This document shows positions 22,340 through 25,071 of a stretch of 25,071 nucleotides of DNA, in pieces (positions within the stretch are counted from its first letter, which is position 1; every line of letters begins with the position of its first letter). Origin of the DNA: CAWACC01 sp964390695. Its GTDB lineage: Bacteria; Chlamydiota; Chlamydiia; Chlamydiales; Parachlamydiaceae. Under the pieces are notes generated by a model, which saw only the letters and a program-made list of their open reading frames with translations, was not told the DNA's origin and searched no databases. The stretch spans positions 1 to 25,071 of the forward strand of contig CAYMKI010000032.1 in assembly GCA_964390695.1 (NCBI GenBank), given 5' to 3'. The position numbers and the translations under genes are program-made.

Positions 22340-23269
22340 ATGCAACCTCAGCCTATGGGCCCCAACCCCAATCCAACGACATATCCTCAGGGATACCCTC
22401 AAACACCCGGCTATCCCGCACAACCGGGCTATCCTCAAACCTCTATGCCCCCTGGTCAGTCGAATAACTATCCTGCAACCCCCTATCCCGGCACTGGCGG
22501 TTACAATATGCCAGCACAAGTCATTCCACCCTTTCCTTTAACTGTTCCCTTACCTGTAGCACAGAATATTTTTGCCAAGCCTCAAACCCCTCAAGAAAGA
22601 GTACTATTTCTCAGTCAGTATGACTTCATGGTATTAGTCGATAAAAGCGGTTCGATGAACTTACAGAATAGATGGTCAACCCTTAATGAGTATATCGGAT
22701 TTATCGCTCAAGACGTTGCAAAATATGACAAAAACGGCATGGATGTATGCTTCTTTGACGATGTCACACACTGGTCTAAAAATGTGGAAAGCGCCTCAAA
22801 AGTCGTGAATTTATTTCAAAAATATAACCCCGAAGGTGGTACAGCTACACATCTAGCTCTTGAGGAAGCCTTCCATAAGCACTTCCACAGAAAAAAAGAT
22901 AAAGCTTCTCGCAACGAGGTGCAAAAGACTATTATTTTGTGCTTTACAGACGGAGAACCGAATGATCAAAGTGCGGTTTCTAAAAAAATTATCAGCGCCG
23001 CGAATAAACTCGATTCCTCGCTCATGTTTGAATACACAAATACAAAAGGTAAAACCGTTAAAAAAACCCTGGAATTAGGAGTGCGATTTTTTCAAATCGG
23101 CACGGATGAAAAAGCCAAACATTTCTTGCATCAGTTAGACAACCACTTGACTAAAGTTATGAAAAAGAAAAACATGGCTAAAATCGATATCGTAGATACC
23201 GGAAATTTAGAAGAGGTCACGGACAGCAATAAGATTGCCGAAGCTCTCGTCAATGCCATTTTTGACTAA
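22340..23269 (+). CDS. Pro-rich von Willebrand factor A protein
   Basis: A 309-residue protein with AAGGAG eight bases before the start. The first 75 residues are a Pro/Tyr/Gly/Gln-rich tail with repeated GYP units (GYPQTPGYPAQPGYPQ). From about 93 on is a VWA domain with an intact metal-ion-dependent adhesion site: DKSGS at 101-105, Thr168 in GGTATH and Asp204 in FTDGEPND. VWA domains bind protein ligands through the metal. No Sec signal or membrane segment is seen, so it is cytosolic or exported by another route. It lies 101 bases after pkn5 in the same direction, where Chlamydia has the secretin gene cdsC. The function is not known; a T3S substrate or kinase-linked adaptor are guesses. Confidence 0.85.
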   Translation: MQPQPMGPNPNPTTYPQGYPQTPGYPAQPGYPQTSMPPGQSNNYPATPYPGTGGYNMPAQVIPPFPLTVPLPVAQNIFAKPQTPQERVLFLSQYDFMVLVDKSGSMNLQNRWSTLNEYIGFIAQDVAKYDKNGMDVCFFDDVTHWSKNVESASKVVNLFQKYNPEGGTATHLALEEAFHKHFHRKKDKASRNEVQKTIILCFTDGEPNDQSAVSKKIISAANKLDSSLMFEYTNTKGKTVKKTLELGVRFFQIGTDEKAKHFLHQLDNHLTKVMKKKNMAKIDIVDTGNLEEVTDSNKIAEALVNAIFD

Positions 23270-23278
23270 GCCATCCAC

Positions 23279-23305
23279 GATGCCCCTGTTTATGACAGGG
23301 GCATC
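23279..23305. terminator. Bidirectional terminator between VWA and Fic genes
   Basis: GATGCCCCTG (23279-23288) and CAGGGGCATC (23296-23305) form a perfect 10-bp stem with loop TTTATGA, nine bases after the VWA stop and six bases from the stop of the facing Fic gene. A T-bearing stretch follows in both directions, weakly. It can serve both convergent genes. Confidence 0.85.
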
Positions 23306-23311
23306 TCAAAA

Positions 23312-24847
23312 TTATTGCATGACGCATTCAGGGACTTCAGCGCTACCCTCGGGATGATTTTTAGCATCCTCTTCGATAGATTGGATATCTTTCCAGGTTT
23401 TCAGAAGATAGTTATAAAACTCCAGATCGTATTTTTGTGTGTGATACAACTGAGTATACACACTATCATTGACGACGTAAAAAGGCTCGTAGCCTTGTTG
23501 CATAAGATAGATGTTGGTAAATAGACGGGCCAACCTCCCATTGGCATCTTTAAATAAATGCAAGGTCGTCAGGCCATAATGGATAAAAGCAGCAATTTGG
23601 ATAGGATGATACACATTTTCATTCATCAATATCTGCAACTTATCCAAAAACTTAATGACTTTGTTTTCTAAATCTACGGGCGAAGAAGGGCAATACACTG
23701 CCTGTTGCAAAGCATTCCATTGCTTGGGTGTAATATAAGAGGCTGCTTTTTCCATGGATCCCCAGCGCATAATTTTTTGTGTTAATCGCATGTTGCGCTT
23801 CACCAGCTTATCTCCCTCCGGTTGCTGTTGAAGGTAATTTTTGATGGAATCAGAAGAAAGAGCACATTTTGCAGGATCTGCTACCAGCATATACTTGTCC
23901 CGCAAGCCATCTTCCGTTCCTGCGATTTTGGTATGCAGTTCCTTGAGTATCTGCAGAAGTTCTTGGGATTTTCTTTCCTTTAGAGGAAATGGCAACACCT
24001 CTTTTTCAGCATACTCCAAAGCATTTTTCCAATGCGGCGACGGTTTTCTCATCCCTCCAAATATCATACCTAGAGAGGTTAGCCCCTCACCAGAATCCCT
24101 AGGATGATCGTATCTATACAGATAGTCTGGAAATTTGCTTACAGGAACGTCTACAGGATCTTTATTTACATCCTGCATAGACTCAGGCAAAATGGCATCC
24201 AACTCAGCAAATAACTCCTTTTGCGAAAGAAGAGGTAAAGTCGTGGAAGGATCCGGTATACCTGAACCTTTATATTTCACTTCTTTAAGAATGTCTCTAA
24301 TCTTAAGGTAATATGTCTTGAGTCCTCTAAGCTTTTTGGAATCCAAAAACTCCACTTGCTCATGGAGAACTTTCTCAAATTTAACTTTTACAGCATCAGC
24401 TATTTGTTGAGACACTTCAACAGCCTTAATATCGATTTCTGGATCATAACCCGGGACAAGCTCGCAGACTTTATCTAAACCGGTTTCTTTTGAAAGATCT
24501 ATTTTCAAGAGTTGAGCCGCTAAGGCTTTGACTTTATCATACTCCTGAACAGCATCAAGGCGAGTTTTAGACCAGGTGTATCCGGCCCAACCTATTCCGG
24601 CAAGTACTGCTGTAATTGGAAACAGCACCACCGCTAACACTTTTGCTACTACTCTGTAAAATGTAGAAAATTGAGTTTCATGCCAATCTAATTTTACTCC
24701 CGGATGTTCTGCACGAGATATTTTAACGGTCTTTCCAAACCCCAGACGTAATAACCCCCAGCCAAAATCGCCGATTTTTTCAGCTACATCCGGCTGTGGT
24801 ATTTCTTTAATATTTTCCCTACAAAAATTGGTTAAAGACAGATGCAT
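23312..24847 (-). CDS. Membrane-anchored Fic-domain protein
   Basis: A 511-residue protein. Its C-terminal part (about 330-495) is a Fic domain with the full active-site motif HLFKDANGRLAR at 430-441 (His430, the phosphate-binding Asn/Gly/Arg block), so AMP transfer or a related modification of a target hydroxyl is expected. A hydrophobic segment at about 66-92 (VLAVVLFPITAVLAGIGWAG) predicts membrane anchoring. Residues about 100-330 are helical and of unknown family. A clear inhibitory helix (S/TxxxEG/N) is not seen. AAAGGA lies about 12 bases before the ATG. It converges on the VWA gene. Fic proteins are common chlamydial effectors, and CT/Chlamydia-like organisms carry several; a host-directed role is inference. 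Confidence 0.92.
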   Translation of the reverse strand: MHLSLTNFCRENIKEIPQPDVAEKIGDFGWGLLRLGFGKTVKISRAEHPGVKLDWHETQFSTFYRVVAKVLAVVLFPITAVLAGIGWAGYTWSKTRLDAVQEYDKVKALAAQLLKIDLSKETGLDKVCELVPGYDPEIDIKAVEVSQQIADAVKVKFEKVLHEQVEFLDSKKLRGLKTYYLKIRDILKEVKYKGSGIPDPSTTLPLLSQKELFAELDAILPESMQDVNKDPVDVPVSKFPDYLYRYDHPRDSGEGLTSLGMIFGGMRKPSPHWKNALEYAEKEVLPFPLKERKSQELLQILKELHTKIAGTEDGLRDKYMLVADPAKCALSSDSIKNYLQQQPEGDKLVKRNMRLTQKIMRWGSMEKAASYITPKQWNALQQAVYCPSSPVDLENKVIKFLDKLQILMNENVYHPIQIAAFIHYGLTTLHLFKDANGRLARLFTNIYLMQQGYEPFYVVNDSVYTQLYHTQKYDLEFYNYLLKTWKDIQSIEEDAKNHPEGSAEVPECVMQ

Positions 24848-24969
24848 AAATAAAATTTTTCCTTTGCTTAAAAAAATTAAATAACATTACTGAAAGACTT
24901 ATATGTGTTTATTTTATTAAATTCCAGAGAAAAGTCACTACTTGCATCCTACACATTTTGCAAGTTATT

Positions 24970-25067
24970 GAACCACAGAGCCCAAAAGAGAACACAGAGA
25001 GATATAAAAAGCTTATTTGAATAGTGTTGATCCCTCTGTGTCCTCTGTGTCCTGAGCACTGTGGTTC
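24970..25067. repeat. Palindromic dispersed element at right end
   Basis: GAACCACAGAG at 24970-24980 and CACTGTGGTTC ending at 25067 are inverted ends. Next to them GAACACAGAGAGAT (about 24990-25003) is inverse to ATCCCTCTGTGTC (about 25029-25041). The ACAGAG/CTCTGT words repeat inside. The CTGTGGTTCA word also occurs in each unit of the array at the left end. It is a non-coding dispersed repeat of MITE- or REP-like type. The gap 24848-24969 before it is A/T-rich with no other feature. Confidence 0.7.
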
Positions 25068-25071
25068 ACCC

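Noticed and set aside
22340..22560. Signal peptide or collagen-like domain in the VWA protein
   Set aside because: The N-terminus is polar and Pro-rich without a hydrophobic core, and the GYP units lack the strict Gly-X-Y period.

Overview
The window carries a chromosomal type III secretion (T3S) locus of a Chlamydiae-type bacterium, most likely an amoeba-associated member of the Parachlamydiales. The strongest evidence is the run of ten genes from about 11.3 to 22.2 kb. They follow the order of the Chlamydia block CT663 to CT673: CesT-like chaperone/regulator, cdsD, cdsE, cdsF, cdsG, a CT668-like gene, cdsN (ATPase), cdsO, cdsP, cdsQ and the Ser/Thr kinase pkn5. The proteins differ clearly from those of Chlamydia (one FHA domain in CdsD, a long acidic insert in CdsQ), the base composition is moderate, and repetitive palindromes fill the gaps. 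All this fits an environmental chlamydia rather than Chlamydia itself. Species cannot be named from the sequence alone.

Layout. 1-669: no gene; a C/T-rich 105-bp tandem repeat array interrupted by a 100-N assembly gap. 670-1263: small exported protein with an HMA-like look. 1505-10811: a co-oriented block of seven genes that looks like a translocon module: a Thr-rich 899-residue protein, two small helical secreted-type proteins (291 and 192 aa), two LcrH/SycD-type TPR chaperones in tandem, and two proteins that resemble YopB/CopB and YopD/CopD type translocators in plan. The order tip candidate - chaperone - translocators matches lcrV-lcrH-yopB-yopD of Yersinia. 10812-11294: a repeat-filled gap with a long imperfect palindrome. 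11295-22238: the cdsD-to-pkn5 apparatus block, split by hairpins after cdsD, cdsE, cdsF and cdsP, with promoter-like sequences before cdsE, cdsQ and pkn5. 22340-23269: a von Willebrand A protein with an intact MIDAS, sitting where cdsC would be expected. 23312-24847 on the minus strand: a membrane-anchored Fic-domain protein with an intact active-site motif, facing the VWA gene across a perfect bidirectional hairpin. 24970-25067: a palindromic dispersed element sharing the CTGTGGTTCA word with the array at the left end.

How the genes work together. CdsD is the inner-membrane ring protein, CdsN the ATPase, CdsO its stalk, CdsQ the cytosolic ring, CdsP the needle-length/substrate-switch protein, CdsF the needle subunit with CdsE and CdsG as its likely chaperones, and Pkn5 a kinase linked to the system. 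The upstream block would supply tip, pore and their chaperones. The Fic and VWA proteins are candidates for substrates or accessory factors. The export gate, the secretin CdsC and CdsJ/CdsL are not in this window. Most interesting: candidate tip/filament proteins in the translocon block, a strong internal ribosome binding site and start inside cdsQ that would make a separate C-terminal form, and a perfect 35-bp inverted repeat between cdsD and cdsE.
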